A stretch of 64,000 nucleotides of DNA from Alkalicoccobacillus porphyridii (GTDB taxonomy: Bacteria > Bacillota > Bacilli > Bacillales > Bacillaceae_D). The stretch is from the NCBI RefSeq assembly GCF_007293315.1, contig NZ_VLXZ01000014.1, positions 17,268 through 81,267 on the forward strand, written 5' to 3'. The notes below the pieces were generated by a model. It was given only the letters and a program-made list of their open reading frames with translations. It made no database searches and had not been told where the DNA came from. This document shows positions 1 through 9,590 of this stretch, piece after piece. A program made the translations under genes and the position numbers. Numbering within the stretch: position 1 is the stretch's first letter; every line of letters begins with the position of its first letter.

Positions 1-565
1 GGAGGGCAACATTCCAGTACAACCTGAACATGCTACATCCATCTAGCCTACCTGCATCCAACAATTCATCGGGAACAGACTCCTGACAGAATTGCCTGAT
101 CCAAAAAATCCCGAAAGCACTTGCTAAGCTAGGAATGATCAGCGCCTTATATGAATCAACCCATCCAAATTGAGCGATGAGTAAAAAAGATGGGACAAAG
201 CTCATCTGTGCTGGGATCATCATCGTTAACAATAAAGCAATAAATAATAAATTTTTTCCCGGAAATTCAAATTTCGCGAATGTAAACCCTGCGAGTGAAC
301 AGAAAAACAATACACCAACAGAGGTGACTACTGATACAAACAATGTATTTCCAACAGCTTGAAAGAAATTAATATTGGCTAGCACATTACTTATATTTGT
401 CCAAAGCTCGCCACCAAATGTTAATCGAGGCGGGAAACGTAGGATTTCACTTGTAGTGGTAGTCGCCATAACAATCAGCCAGTAAAAAGGGAAAATAGAG
501 ACAGCTACACCTAATAGTAAAACAAAATGAACGATTCCTTTCATATACCATCTATCATTTGACAT
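1..565 (-). CDS. Sugar ABC transporter permease, second subunit (partial, MalG/UgpE type)
   Basis: The reading frame starts at ATG 565 and runs off the left edge without a stop, giving about 188 codons. The protein begins MSNDRWYMKG, followed by hydrophobic membrane segments. Near the cut end it carries the cytoplasmic EAA-type loop (LDAGRLDGCSMFRLYW) through which binding-protein-dependent permeases contact their ATPase. It follows the other permease gene by 26 bases in the same direction, so the two form one operon with the solute-binding lipoprotein. The family imports mono- or oligosaccharides; the substrate cannot be told from sequence. No ATPase gene is visible; such operons often share an MsmX-like ATPase encoded elsewhere. 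Confidence 0.9.
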   Translation of the reverse strand, partial: MSNDRWYMKGIVHFVLLLGVAVSIFPFYWLIVMATTTTSEILRFPPRLTFGGELWTNISNVLANINFFQAVGNTLFVSVVTSVGVLFFCSLAGFTFAKFEFPGKNLLFIALLLTMMIPAQMSFVPSFLLIAQFGWVDSYKALIIPSLASAFGIFWIRQFCQESVPDELLDAGRLDGCSMFRLYWNVAL

Positions 566-591
566 AGAATCACTCTTCCTCTCCTCTTTAC

Positions 592-1524
592 TTATGCACG
601 TTGCACTAATTTCCAATTAATTAATGAAAAGAGTCCAATGATAATGAACATGACCCACGACACAGCTGATGCATAACCAAATTGACTATTTAAAAATCCT
701 TCATTATACATATAAAGGGTCATCGTCATTCCAGCACCACCTACTCCACCACTATTGCCTAATAGGACTTGAGGTTCAGTAAAGATCTGCATAGAGCCAA
801 TGGTTGTCATGATGACGGTAAACAAAATAATTGGACGTAAGAGTGGAATTGTAATTCGGAAAAAAATTTGAATCTTATTGGCTCCATCGATAATAGCCGC
901 CTCATACAGGCTTTTTGGAATACTTTGTAACCCAGCCAAATAAATGATGGCATTGTACCCAACGTACCTCCAAACAACCATTGAAGCGATCACCACTTTA
1001 ATGAGAAAGGATGAATTCATCCATTCTAATTGAGGAATTCCTACTAGCGAGAACAGATAGTTTAAAAGACCATACTGATTACTAAAAATCGTCTCAAATA
1101 TAATTGCCACGGCTACGATTGAGGTTACGTTCGTGATAAAAAACATTGTCCGGTATGTGCCACGCATGCTTAACGTAGGCAGGTTCAAAAGAAAAGCGAT
1201 GATTAATGCCAAAAACAACATTGGAACGCTTGAAAGGAACCAAATCGCAAAGGTGTTTCCGACAGACCTCCAAAACGTTGGCTCTGTGATTAGATATTGA
1301 AACTGCGCTAAACCGATAAATGTCATCTCACCTAGTCCAGACCAGCTGTGAAAGGAAAGGTACAAGGAAAAAAGAATCGGAAATAAGCCAAAGATCATAA
1401 ATAGAATAAAGAATGGAGAGATAAATAAATATAGCACTCTATTTTTCCAAATCTCATTCCAAAGAGACGGTTTCTCTGACCATTCTGTCTGTGTATGTGC
1501 TTCTTTCGTTTCAGTTCTACTCAT
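592..1524 (-). CDS. Sugar ABC transporter permease, first subunit (MalF/UgpA type)
   Basis: 310 residues from the ATG preceded by GGAGGGG; a GTG one codon upstream is closer to the ribosome site and less likely. Six or so membrane segments are visible. The first follows a polar N-terminal stretch of about 30 residues, and the EAA loop (LYEAAIIDGANKIQIFFRIT) lies near residue 205. The family forms half of the membrane channel of a CUT1-type carbohydrate importer. It lies 15 bases after the binding lipoprotein and 26 bases before the second permease. Length is normal for MalF/UgpA-like permeases lacking the extra MalF loop. Confidence 0.93.
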   Translation of the reverse strand: MSRTETKEAHTQTEWSEKPSLWNEIWKNRVLYLFISPFFILFMIFGLFPILFSLYLSFHSWSGLGEMTFIGLAQFQYLITEPTFWRSVGNTFAIWFLSSVPMLFLALIIAFLLNLPTLSMRGTYRTMFFITNVTSIVAVAIIFETIFSNQYGLLNYLFSLVGIPQLEWMNSSFLIKVVIASMVVWRYVGYNAIIYLAGLQSIPKSLYEAAIIDGANKIQIFFRITIPLLRPIILFTVIMTTIGSMQIFTEPQVLLGNSGGVGGAGMTMTLYMYNEGFLNSQFGYASAVSWVMFIIIGLFSLINWKLVQRA

Positions 1525-1541
1525 CACAAATCCCCTCCTCT

Positions 1542-2789
1542 TTAATTAGAGTGTCTTGAAAGCTCACGTTGAACCTTTGTTTGGGCATCCTGCCAAGCTT
1601 GTTCAGGATCCTTATTAGCTCGTTCGACTAATGCTAACTCTTCGTTAAAAAATTCACGGACTGGCATATATAATTCTCCGTAATACGTAGAGGGAACTTC
1701 GGTGGCAGCAGATGCAAAGACATCCATTACGACTTGGTCTCCAAAAAACGGATCTGGTTCAGCCAGCTCTGTCGATTCGATCGTTTCAATGGTAGATGGA
1801 AACAAATCTACATCAAGGTAATGCCGCTCTTGAGCCTCTTTAGAGACAAGCCTCATTGTTATTTCTGCGGCAAGCTCCTTATGTTCAGAAGATTGCAACA
1901 CCCCTAAAAAGGACCCTCCATTATTGCCTGCTCCTCCTGGCGCATGGGTAACACGCCAATTTCCTGCTGTATCTGCAGCCGCATCCTTTAAGATACCTGC
2001 TTCCCAAACCGCTCCTATAAATGAGGCGATTGATCCGTTACTTAAAGCTGCGTTTCGTTCTCCATCATTTATCCTAGCCGTCATGCTTTCTTCGTGAACC
2101 TTCATTGCGTTATCCCACGCATCACGTACAGTTCCACCATCACCAATGAACTCTTCTTCTTCTGTGAAATATTTATCAGATTGTTGTTCTAAATATTGCA
2201 AGTACGTTCGTTCTAAGTTATCAAACATGTAGACATCTAATTCTTCTTTTAATTGTCTACCTGCTTCAATATAATCGTCCCACGATTGGATCTTTTCAGC
2301 TACCTCTTCAGGTTCTGAAGGAAGTCCAGCCTCTTCAAATAAGTCCGCACGATAATATAAAACTGTTGGACCAGTATCTATTGGTAATGCAATTAGTGCG
2401 TTCGATTCAGGTGCTTCGGCAAGATTCCATTTCCAATCGAGATAGTCATCCTCCACCTCAGCAGCTCCATAATCATATAGGTTTACAAATTCCTCTTCAT
2501 AAGGCAGATACTCAAATACCCAATCGTTCATGGCAACAATATCTGGCCCACTTTCAGCGATTAAAGATGTGTGCAGTTTTGTCTTATATTCGTCCCCACC
2601 TATTTTCTGCGCATTGATGGTTACACCGGGGAATTCACTCTCAACCTCTTTAATCACTTCATCACTCAAACTGCGATTCCAGTACCAGAGTGTTACTGTC
2701 GTAACGTCTGAACCCGCAGTGGAAGTAGAACAACTCGATAAAAATAACACACCACTTACAAATAATAAGCTATTTCTAATCTTTTTCAT
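1542..2789 (-). CDS. Sugar ABC transporter substrate-binding lipoprotein
   Basis: 415 residues. A lipoprotein signal peptide (MKKIRNSLLFVSGVLFLSSC) ends in a lipobox with Cys20 as the probable lipidated residue. The mature part resembles family 1 extracellular solute-binding proteins, with an early VTLWYW strand typical of CUT1 sugar binders and an acidic composition. It is the first gene of the importer operon. GGAGGGG lies just upstream of ATG 2789. A perfect cre-type palindrome sits 20 bases upstream of the start, which predicts repression by CcpA or a LacI-family regulator. The ligand is unknown. Confidence 0.93.
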   Translation of the reverse strand: MKKIRNSLLFVSGVLFLSSCSTSTAGSDVTTVTLWYWNRSLSDEVIKEVESEFPGVTINAQKIGGDEYKTKLHTSLIAESGPDIVAMNDWVFEYLPYEEEFVNLYDYGAAEVEDDYLDWKWNLAEAPESNALIALPIDTGPTVLYYRADLFEEAGLPSEPEEVAEKIQSWDDYIEAGRQLKEELDVYMFDNLERTYLQYLEQQSDKYFTEEEEFIGDGGTVRDAWDNAMKVHEESMTARINDGERNAALSNGSIASFIGAVWEAGILKDAAADTAGNWRVTHAPGGAGNNGGSFLGVLQSSEHKELAAEITMRLVSKEAQERHYLDVDLFPSTIETIESTELAEPDPFFGDQVVMDVFASAATEVPSTYYGELYMPVREFFNEELALVERANKDPEQAWQDAQTKVQRELSRHSN

Positions 2790-2808
2790 GGTGTCCCCTC
2801 CTATGATA

Positions 2809-2822
2809 TGATAGCGCTTTCA
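2809..2822. promoter_or_regulatory. cre / LacI-family operator upstream of sugar ABC operon
   Basis: TGATAGCGCTTTCA matches the catabolite-responsive element consensus TGWNANCGNTNWCA at every fixed position. It lies between the likely promoter and the start of the sugar-binding lipoprotein gene. CcpA or a local LacI-type repressor could bind; the sequence alone does not separate them. Confidence 0.7.
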
Positions 2823-2871
2823 TAATTCGATATTCAAAAATGTTGGACGCACAACTTATTTTATATTAAAA

Positions 2872-2885
2872 TGAAACCGATTACA
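2872..2885. promoter_or_regulatory. Second cre / LacI-family operator, upstream of aldo/keto reductase
   Basis: TGAAACCGATTACA also matches TGWNANCGNTNWCA at all fixed positions. It sits between the divergent promoters and the reductase start at 2913. Its centre is 63 bp from that of the first site, about six helical turns. Confidence 0.65.
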
Positions 2886-2912
2886 ATATTGTGTAACGAG
2901 GAGTGGTTGGCG

Positions 2913-3839
2913 ATGAAACAAATTACAGTAAATCACGTAGAGAAACCAATTAGTTCACTAATAATGGGGTCTGATTACTTTACACCTGATAATCAGGAAA
3001 CGGTAAATGGGGTCATTGAATCCTTTCTTCATATTGGAGGAAACACCATTGATACCGCCTTTATCTATGCTGGCGGAAAAAGTGAAGAAGCTATAGGTAA
3101 TTGGTTGGATCAAGGGAATCGCGAAAAGCTTAATGTATGGACAAAAGGTGGTCACCCTAATCAAAATGGACACACCATTAATAAAAGAGAAATCTATGAA
3201 CAGCTACAAACTAGTTTAGAACGTTTAAAAACAGATCATGTTGAGCTTTATGCTCTTCATCGTGATGATCTTTCTGTACGAGTGGAAGATATCTTAGAGT
3301 GGTTAAATGAACATGTGCAAGCTAAACGCATTCAGGCATTCGGGGCGTCTAACTGGTCAGTCGAAAGGCTTGAGGAAGCAAATGAGTATGCAGCCAAGCA
3401 CGGAATGGAAGGATTTTCGTTCTCTAGTCCAAACTTGAGTTTAGCTAAGGCCAAGGAGCCATATTGGCCAGGATGTGTCAGCGCAGATCAAAAGATGATC
3501 AACTGGCATGAGCGTACGCAGTTGCCTTTATTCTCATGGTCTTCACAAGCACGTGGCTTCTTCACGGGGCGCTTTACGCGTGATCAGTTAGATAACGAAG
3601 ATTTGGTGCGTGTATTTTATAATGACGATAACTGGGCAAGATATGATCGTGCAGAAGAGCTTGCTGCGAAGAAAGGCTACACTTTAATTGAAGTGGCACT
3701 TGCCTATGTACTTAATCAATCATTCCCAAGCGCTGCTATCATTGGACCTCAGAATGAAAAAGAAATGAAATCATGCGGTGAGGGTGCAAAAATTACCTTA
3801 ACGGAAGATGAGGTTAAGTGGATCAATTTAAATGCTTAA
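2913..3839 (+). CDS. Aldo/keto reductase
   Basis: 308 residues starting at MKQITVNH. This ATG is chosen because a CGAGGAG ribosome site precedes it; an upstream in-frame ATG at 2871 overlaps the operator and has no such site. AKR landmarks are visible: the catalytic Asp/Tyr region (NTIDTAFIYAGGKSE), Lys in VWTKGGH, His in YALHRDD, and a late GPQNEKE segment of the NADP-binding end. The family reduces aldehydes and ketones with NADPH. Divergence from a sugar importer and the shared operator region suggest a role with a sugar-derived carbonyl, which is inference. Confidence 0.9.
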   Translation: MKQITVNHVEKPISSLIMGSDYFTPDNQETVNGVIESFLHIGGNTIDTAFIYAGGKSEEAIGNWLDQGNREKLNVWTKGGHPNQNGHTINKREIYEQLQTSLERLKTDHVELYALHRDDLSVRVEDILEWLNEHVQAKRIQAFGASNWSVERLEEANEYAAKHGMEGFSFSSPNLSLAKAKEPYWPGCVSADQKMINWHERTQLPLFSWSSQARGFFTGRFTRDQLDNEDLVRVFYNDDNWARYDRAEELAAKKGYTLIEVALAYVLNQSFPSAAIIGPQNEKEMKSCGEGAKITLTEDEVKWINLNA

Positions 3840-3842
3840 AAA

Positions 3843-3880
3843 AAGTGGGCAAGGTCATAAATGACCTTACCCACTTTTTT
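3843..3880. terminator. Bidirectional rho-independent terminator
   Basis: A stem of about 16 bp (AGTGGGCAAGGTCAT with its near-complement, one mismatch) is flanked by A-runs on the left and T-runs on the right. It serves the reductase (+) and the convergent DedA gene (-). A close variant lies at 35675-35717. Confidence 0.85.
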
Positions 3881-3898
3881 ACTATATAGGATCAGACT

Positions 3899-4513
3899 TT
3901 AATCACTTAAAACCTCTTTACTAACCGAATCTTTTTTAATCTTTCTCCACCAAAATAAAAGACTGAGTAACATCCCAAAAATCACAATAAAACCTATATG
4001 CTCCATTACGTTTTGAATTTGATCAATTAAGTGAATAAAATAAAAGCCTAATAAATAGTAAATGGTTAACCAAATGGCAGCTGTTGAAAAAGCGACCACT
4101 GCAAATGAAATAAACGAAATTGAGGAAGCTCCTACCCCTAATGGAACGGCGTGTCTAATGAAAGGAAGAAAATAACTGATAAATAAAGCCTTGTGGCCGT
4201 GTCGATTCACTAATGATCTACTTGTGTTATATGCTCGTTTCCATTTGTCCGGAATTTGTTTTCCTTGCTTGGTTAAATGATGGATTATTACGCCAACCAT
4301 ATACCAAATGGTTCCGTGCAACAGTATGGCCATGTAAAGAGTGACGAATGTGGACACTGCTTCTAATTGAGTCGAGGCAACTAATCCCCCGGCGATCATA
4401 AGCAATACCTCATTTGGAACTGGAAATAAAAACAACCCAATGGCGCAACAAATAAACAATGCCACATACCCGTATCCAGACATCAGGTGAACCAATTGGG
4501 CAATCCCATCCAT
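3899..4513 (-). CDS. DedA family membrane protein
   Basis: 204 residues from MDGIAQLV. This ATG lies nine bases after GAGGAG, while an upstream ATG abuts that site. The DedA/VTT signature is visible: an amphipathic re-entrant segment (FLFPVPNEVLLMIAGGLVAS) near residues 25-45, a second one (YFLPFIRHAVPLGVG) near 115-130, and four or five other membrane helices. DedA proteins are inner-membrane proteins linked to undecaprenyl-phosphate or phosphatidylethanolamine flipping and to envelope homeostasis. It is a single gene between two hairpins. Confidence 0.88.
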   Translation of the reverse strand: MDGIAQLVHLMSGYGYVALFICCAIGLFLFPVPNEVLLMIAGGLVASTQLEAVSTFVTLYMAILLHGTIWYMVGVIIHHLTKQGKQIPDKWKRAYNTSRSLVNRHGHKALFISYFLPFIRHAVPLGVGASSISFISFAVVAFSTAAIWLTIYYLLGFYFIHLIDQIQNVMEHIGFIVIFGMLLSLLFWWRKIKKDSVSKEVLSD

Positions 4514-4584
4514 ACTCTTCATCTCCTCAGCAAATAGATACCCTTATTCTCTAAAAGGAAACCTATTCTTAAAGATAATTGAAG

Positions 4585-4785
4585 TTATTCTTTAAAATAT
4601 TCCTTATAATATCCTCCAACCTTACCGGTGTTGTCAACAACAAAATAAAATTCCTCTGTTTCATTTTTTAATGCATACGTTTTTCCTACTGTTAACGCTC
4701 GATTGACAAGATATTTCTTTGCATCCGTGTGAATACACGTGAGCTCACGAATCGTTTCAGACGTTTCCCAATTTTTGTGTATCAT
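4585..4785 (-). CDS. Small conserved Bacillaceae protein (DUF6501-like)
   Basis: 66 residues, soluble and without a signal peptide. The C-terminal half (EEFYFVVDNTGKVGGYYKEY) looks like a small beta fold and matches my recollection of the Bacillaceae family DUF6501; I could not verify the name. AAAGGAG precedes the ATG by ten bases. It sits between a hairpin after odhB and the DedA gene. Function unknown. Confidence 0.75.
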   Translation of the reverse strand: MIHKNWETSETIRELTCIHTDAKKYLVNRALTVGKTYALKNETEEFYFVVDNTGKVGGYYKEYFKE

Positions 4786-4817
4786 TTCTAAACAGCTCCT
4801 TTGATTTAAAACATGGA

Positions 4818-4843
4818 AGAGAAGCTGATTTCTCAGCTTCTCT
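4818..4843 (-). terminator. Hairpin after odhB
   Basis: An 11-bp perfect stem (AGAGAAGCTGA and its complement) with a four-base loop lies just after the odhB stop. The T-tract in the minus direction is interrupted (TTCCATGTTTT), so termination may be partial and let some transcript reach the small gene downstream. Confidence 0.6.
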
Positions 4844-4857
4844 TTTGAATCGTATTA

Positions 4858-6123
4858 TTATCCTTCTAGCAACAAGTTCTCTGGATCCTCAAGCATTTCC
4901 TTCACCTTAACCAAGAAGCTAACTGCCTCTTTTCCATCAACAATTCTGTGATCATAAGATAGGGCAATATACATCATTGGACGGTTTTCGAAAGTCGTCT
5001 CATCAATAGCAACCGGTCTCCATTGTACCTTATGCATACCAAGGATACCAACCTGCGGAGCATTTAGAATAGGTGTAGACCATAATGAACCAAATACGCC
5101 ACCGTTAGTGATCGTAAAGCTTCCTCCTTGCAAATCTGATAAGGCAAGCTTATTATCACGAGCTTTTAAACCTAGCTCACGAATGCCACTTTCAATTCCA
5201 GCAAAGCCTAAACGATCCGCATCACGAACAACTGGTACTACTAATCCATCATCAGTTGAAACCGCGATACCAATGTCATAGTATTTTTTCATGACAATTT
5301 CATCGCCTTGAATTTCTGCGTTGAGTAACGGGAATTGCTTAAGTGCTCCAATAACTGCTTTTGTAAAGAAGGACATAAATCCAAGCTTCACGCCTGTTTT
5401 CTCTTGGAAGGCATCCTTATGTCTTTTACGCAGATCCATCACGTTTGTCATATCAATTTCATTAAACGTTGTTAGCATTGCTGCCGTTTGCTGCGACTCA
5501 ACCAAACGTTTAGCGATGGTTTGACGACGTCTAGACATTTTGATACGCTCCACTGGTTTAGCTGGATTGTCTGCGGGCGCTTTTGTTTCTTTTTTACTCT
5601 CTTGCTTAGGCTCGTCTTTTTTAGGAGAATACGAATCCACATCTTGCTTACGAATTGTACCACCAGAAGAGATCTCTTTTAATGACACACCACGCTCTCT
5701 TGCACGTTTTCTAGCGGATGGAGTGGCTAGACGGCGCTCATCTTCAGTTGCTTCTTCCGTCGAAGCAGCTGGCTCTTCTTTCTTATCCTCTTGTTTCTTC
5801 TCTTCTTTTTGAGGCTCAGATTGTTTATCTGTTGACTCTTCTTTTTTCTCTTCCGTTTTTTCACTGCTGCCTTCAGAAGAGCCATCTGCACTCTCATCAA
5901 TAACTGCAATAACTTCTCCAACTTCTACAGTGTCACCAGGCTCACGTTTTAACTCTTGAATGACACCAGAGTATTCACATGTTACTTCGATGTTGACCTT
6001 ATCTGTTTCCAGCTCAGCGATATATTCTCCTTTTTTCACGTAATCGCCCACTTCTTTTAACCACTGGGCTATTGTTCCCTCTGTAATCGATTCAGCTAGT
6101 TCTGGTACTTTAATGTCAGTCAT
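4858..6123 (-). CDS. odhB: 2-oxoglutarate dehydrogenase E2, dihydrolipoyllysine succinyltransferase
   Basis: 421 residues. Domains in order: a lipoyl domain (residues 1-76, lipoylated Lys in ETDKVNIEV near 42), a highly charged Lys/Glu linker (about 78-125), a peripheral subunit-binding domain ([17 protein letters not shown], about 131-148), a second charged linker, and the acyltransferase domain (about 195-421) with the catalytic [12 protein letters not shown] near 392. It transfers succinyl groups to CoA in the TCA-cycle 2-oxoglutarate dehydrogenase complex. A GGAGG site lies 8 bases before the ATG, and the gene starts 13 bases after odhA, so they are co-transcribed. Confidence 0.97.
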   Translation of the reverse strand: MTDIKVPELAESITEGTIAQWLKEVGDYVKKGEYIAELETDKVNIEVTCEYSGVIQELKREPGDTVEVGEVIAVIDESADGSSEGSSEKTEEKKEESTDKQSEPQKEEKKQEDKKEEPAASTEEATEDERRLATPSARKRARERGVSLKEISSGGTIRKQDVDSYSPKKDEPKQESKKETKAPADNPAKPVERIKMSRRRQTIAKRLVESQQTAAMLTTFNEIDMTNVMDLRKRHKDAFQEKTGVKLGFMSFFTKAVIGALKQFPLLNAEIQGDEIVMKKYYDIGIAVSTDDGLVVPVVRDADRLGFAGIESGIRELGLKARDNKLALSDLQGGSFTITNGGVFGSLWSTPILNAPQVGILGMHKVQWRPVAIDETTFENRPMMYIALSYDHRIVDGKEAVSFLVKVKEMLEDPENLLLEG

Positions 6124-6136
6124 GAAAAAGGCCTCC

Positions 6137-8974
6137 TTAGTTTTTACGAGTAAATGTCTCGTTTACAATGCGGGATTGTTCAGTTTTGTGAGCAGAAGAT
6201 ACACCTTCAGCTGGACTGGAGCGATATGTCCGACCAATGTAACTTAATTCTACTTCTTCAGGTAAAATTTCTTGGATACGTGACTCCATGAATGTCCAAG
6301 CACCCATATTCTTAGGTTCTTCCTGAACCCATTTTACTTCAGTTAAGTTCGGGAAGCGTTGAAGCAGCTCCCTAATCAAACGGCGTGGGAATGGATACAG
6401 TTCCTCAATTCTTGCGATATGAACCCAGCTTGTATCTTCCTCGTTATTTTTCTTAACGTACTCATCCAGCTCTACGCCAATTTTACCGCTGCATAAAACG
6501 ACACGCTGAACCTGATCCTCTTCTTTGCCAAGATTTGTATGTTCTAGTACTGGCAGAAATTCGTTATCTGTAAATTCAGCTGGTTTTGAAGAGGCTGCTT
6601 TATTACGTAATAAACTTTTTGGAGTCATAATAATTAATGGACGAACCGCGTTTTTCTGCAATATCGCTGCTTGACGACGCAAAATATGGAAGTATTGAGC
6701 CGCGGTTGTACAATTGGCTACAGTCCAGTTATTCTCAGCTGCCATTTGCAAGAAACGCTCTAGTCTAGCGCTCGAGTGCTCAGGTCCAGCTCCTTCATAT
6801 CCATGTGGTAATAATAAAACAAGTCCGGATTTTTGACCCCATTTCGCGCGAGCTGCCGACACCCATTGATCAAGCATGACCTGAGCCCCATTTACAAAAT
6901 CTCCAAATTGGGCTTCCCAAAGCACGAGTGTTTCTGGAGCGAATACATTATAGCCATATTCAAAACCAACCGCTGCTTGTTCGGATAATGGAGAGTTAAA
7001 GACTGAAAAGGTTGCCGCTCCGTCTTTAAATTCCTGCAATGGCGTAAAGGTTTTGTTTGATTCCCGATCGTGCAAAACTGCATGTCGGTGTGCAAACGTT
7101 CCGCGCTCTGTATCTTGTCCCGTTAATCGAATTGGTGTGCCATCTGCTAGGATCGTTGCAAAGCCAAGATATTCCCCTAATCCCCAATCAATCGCACCAT
7201 TCTCAGAAAAGGCATCTAATCGGCGTTTTAGTATTTTTTCTAGCTTTTGATTTGGTTTAAAGTCCTCTGGCCATTCCATCAATTGCTCATTAATAGACTT
7301 TAAGCGGTCAAACTCTACCTGCGTTTTCACCTTAGGCAAACCATTTACAATAAAGTCAGGAGGTGAAAGCTCATGTTTATTCTCAGCTTTATTGTTTGAT
7401 ACAAGATCATACTCTTCTTGTAGAAGCTGGGCCTGTTCTTTGTCCAGTTTGTCTCCATAATCAGCTTCTACAGTGTTCTCTTCTTCTAGCTGACGAGCGT
7501 ATAACGCACGAACGGTAGGGTGTTTACGTATTTCATCATATAAAACAGGCTGTGTGACAGCAGGCTCGTCTCCTTCGTTATGACCATAACGACGGTAGCC
7601 AATTAAATCAATTAGAAAATCTTTTTTAAATCGTTTTCTATATTCTATCGCAAGCTTGGTTACCTTCACACAGGCTTCTGCGTCATCGGCATTAACGTGT
7701 ACAATTGGAATCTCAAATCCTTTAGCAGGATCACTAGCATATGTAGTCGAACGAGAATCAAAAATCTCCGTCGTATAGCCAATATTATTATTCGCAATAA
7801 TATGAAGGCTTCCTCCAACATGATAGCCATTTAAACGGCTTAGATTTAATGTCTCAGTCACAACCCCCTGTCCAGGAAACGCAGCATCTCCATGAATTAA
7901 AATGGACAGTGCTTTTGATACATCCTGAGTTGGTTGTCCCTTATTCGAACGGTCTTCTTGAGCAGCACGTGCAAAACCTTCTACAATCGGGCTGACAAAT
8001 TCAAGGTGACTCGGGTTGTTTGCTAGAGTGACAGTCGTGACATTCTGTTCCTTCTCCACTTGACGATTAGCACCTAAGTGATATTTAACATCACCCATCC
8101 AACCATAATTAAGGTCTTCAGAGCCATCAGATGGAGCAGTATTTTCTTTAGGAGTTTGCAGAAATTCAGAAAAAATCATATTATACGGTTTACCAAGTGT
8201 GTGGGCCAATACATTTAAACGACCTCTATGTGCCATTCCAATCAACACATTTTCTGTTCCAATTAGAATTGACTCATCGATGGATTCATCAAGCATAGGA
8301 ACCAATGTATCCAGGCCTTCAATAGAGAAACGTTTTTGACCTACAAAGGTACGGTGAATAAATTTCTCAAATCCTTCAACCTCTGTTAAACGTTGAAGTA
8401 ATTCTTTTTTACGTTCTGCAGAAAACTCTTCGACAAATTCACCAGATTCAACCGAGTTACGAAGCCAAATACGCTCTTCCTCGTCTTGAACATGTTCAAA
8501 CTCAAAAGCGGTTGTTTTTGTGTAGCGATCCTTTAAATGAGTAATAACATCATACCCATTCCGAATATGTGATGGGGCATCCTTCATCAATAATTGTACG
8601 GGGATACGCATTAAATCTTCTTTAGTTAATTGAAATCGATCTAATCCTATAAAATCATCACTTTTCTCTGCCTTCAAAATAGGATTGATGTCAGAGACTA
8701 AATGACCTTTTGCACGAATCATATCGGCAAGTCTAACTGCACTTACCACTTTGTTCATCATGTCCGGATCAAGTGCACTTCCAGCCTCAGTGCTTGAACC
8801 TGTCGTACCTATTTGAGCTGGGGGCGGTCCCCATAATTCAAATTTCTCTCGAAGTTCTGGATCTACTGAGTTTGCATCATGTAGAAAATCCTCATATAAA
8901 TCAATTACCACACCTAGGTTGGGACCATGAAACCCCTGCCAAGGCATTTCCTCATTGTTCTCCTTGCTGGACAT
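6137..8974 (-). CDS. odhA: 2-oxoglutarate dehydrogenase E1 component
   Basis: 945 residues, the normal length for Bacillus OdhA. It contains the E1 signatures [13 protein letters not shown] (about 245-257), the thiamine-diphosphate motif region beginning [11 protein letters not shown] (about 362) and continuing to NNNIGYTT, and the C-terminal transketolase-like and multifunctional-dehydrogenase C domains. It decarboxylates 2-oxoglutarate and passes the succinyl unit to OdhB. It is the first gene of the odhAB operon; the E3 subunit is not encoded here, as is usual because it is shared with pyruvate dehydrogenase. Confidence 0.97.
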   Translation of the reverse strand: MSSKENNEEMPWQGFHGPNLGVVIDLYEDFLHDANSVDPELREKFELWGPPPAQIGTTGSSTEAGSALDPDMMNKVVSAVRLADMIRAKGHLVSDINPILKAEKSDDFIGLDRFQLTKEDLMRIPVQLLMKDAPSHIRNGYDVITHLKDRYTKTTAFEFEHVQDEEERIWLRNSVESGEFVEEFSAERKKELLQRLTEVEGFEKFIHRTFVGQKRFSIEGLDTLVPMLDESIDESILIGTENVLIGMAHRGRLNVLAHTLGKPYNMIFSEFLQTPKENTAPSDGSEDLNYGWMGDVKYHLGANRQVEKEQNVTTVTLANNPSHLEFVSPIVEGFARAAQEDRSNKGQPTQDVSKALSILIHGDAAFPGQGVVTETLNLSRLNGYHVGGSLHIIANNNIGYTTEIFDSRSTTYASDPAKGFEIPIVHVNADDAEACVKVTKLAIEYRKRFKKDFLIDLIGYRRYGHNEGDEPAVTQPVLYDEIRKHPTVRALYARQLEEENTVEADYGDKLDKEQAQLLQEEYDLVSNNKAENKHELSPPDFIVNGLPKVKTQVEFDRLKSINEQLMEWPEDFKPNQKLEKILKRRLDAFSENGAIDWGLGEYLGFATILADGTPIRLTGQDTERGTFAHRHAVLHDRESNKTFTPLQEFKDGAATFSVFNSPLSEQAAVGFEYGYNVFAPETLVLWEAQFGDFVNGAQVMLDQWVSAARAKWGQKSGLVLLLPHGYEGAGPEHSSARLERFLQMAAENNWTVANCTTAAQYFHILRRQAAILQKNAVRPLIIMTPKSLLRNKAASSKPAEFTDNEFLPVLEHTNLGKEEDQVQRVVLCSGKIGVELDEYVKKNNEEDTSWVHIARIEELYPFPRRLIRELLQRFPNLTEVKWVQEEPKNMGAWTFMESRIQEILPEEVELSYIGRTYRSSPAEGVSSAHKTEQSRIVNETFTRKN

Positions 8975-9027
8975 GTGATACTAACCCCCTAGAAAGCTTA
9001 TCTTCTATACAACAATAACGATAAATT

Positions 9028-9041
9028 TTACAACGCTTACA
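9028..9041. promoter_or_regulatory. cre-like site upstream of odhA
   Basis: The minus strand reads TGTAAGCGTTGTAA, one mismatch (penultimate position) from TGWNANCGNTNWCA. It lies about 55 bases before the odhA start, where CcpA repression of a TCA-cycle gene would be plausible. The rest of 8975-9234 is AT-rich promoter sequence in which I see no gene. Confidence 0.4.
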
Positions 9042-9234
9042 CTTTTCAGTTTACCATGATTCGCGTGAGCACTCAAAGAATTCACGAAATTTGTTGTAAA
9101 TTAGTTAAGTGTCAATTTAGAACATTAAAATTGTACGCCTTTTCATAAATAAAATCTAGCTTTTCTATTGTTTTTTTTGCTTTTACTTATAAGCTTGTAG
9201 ATTTTTCATTAAACTTTATATTATTAAAGATTTC

Positions 9235-9522
9235 TCACCTGTTTTGCGAATGATACCACTGAATAATTTGGTTCTTTTCGTTATCCGTAAATTGATACAG
9301 CTCGCTACCGCTGTCTGCCTCCAGCAACACAACCTGTAATAATTCATTCTCCATGTTAAAAATGAGTAATGCCCCAATCTCTAATTGATTCACTTTCTCT
9401 TGAACACTTTCAAACTCTAGCTCTGTTCTAATATGTGTCCATTGCCCTTCTCTTGATCTTCTAGTTTCTTTGATCCTAGTAAATGTACACTCTTCATACT
9501 GTTCAAACAATACATCAATCAT
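9235..9522 (-). CDS. Small hypothetical protein
   Basis: 95 residues from MIDVLFEQYEE, chosen because AAGGAGAGGGG precedes this ATG by eight bases. A longer frame reaching 9561 would run through the nitroreductase terminator. The protein is acidic, with no signal peptide or membrane segment. I do not recognise a family. It is followed by AT-rich sequence toward odhA. Confidence 0.7.
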   Translation of the reverse strand: MIDVLFEQYEECTFTRIKETRRSREGQWTHIRTELEFESVQEKVNQLEIGALLIFNMENELLQVVLLEADSGSELYQFTDNEKNQIIQWYHSQNR

Positions 9523-9540
9523 TCTTAAGCCCCTCTCCTT

Positions 9541-9572
9541 CAACAACAAAACAGGGCCCAATCCTGGACCCT
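9541..9572 (-). terminator. Terminator after nitroreductase
   Basis: On the minus strand an AGGGTCCAGG-type stem with one mismatch and a short loop is followed by TGTTTTGTTGTTG. It ends the nitroreductase transcript before the small hypothetical gene. Confidence 0.6.
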
Positions 9573-9590
9573 CTCATCGTAACTATACAT

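Noticed and set aside
5321..5903. Several + strand open frames opposite odhB
   Set aside because: They are antisense to the highly charged linkers of OdhB, whose repetitive Lys/Glu codons leave other frames open.
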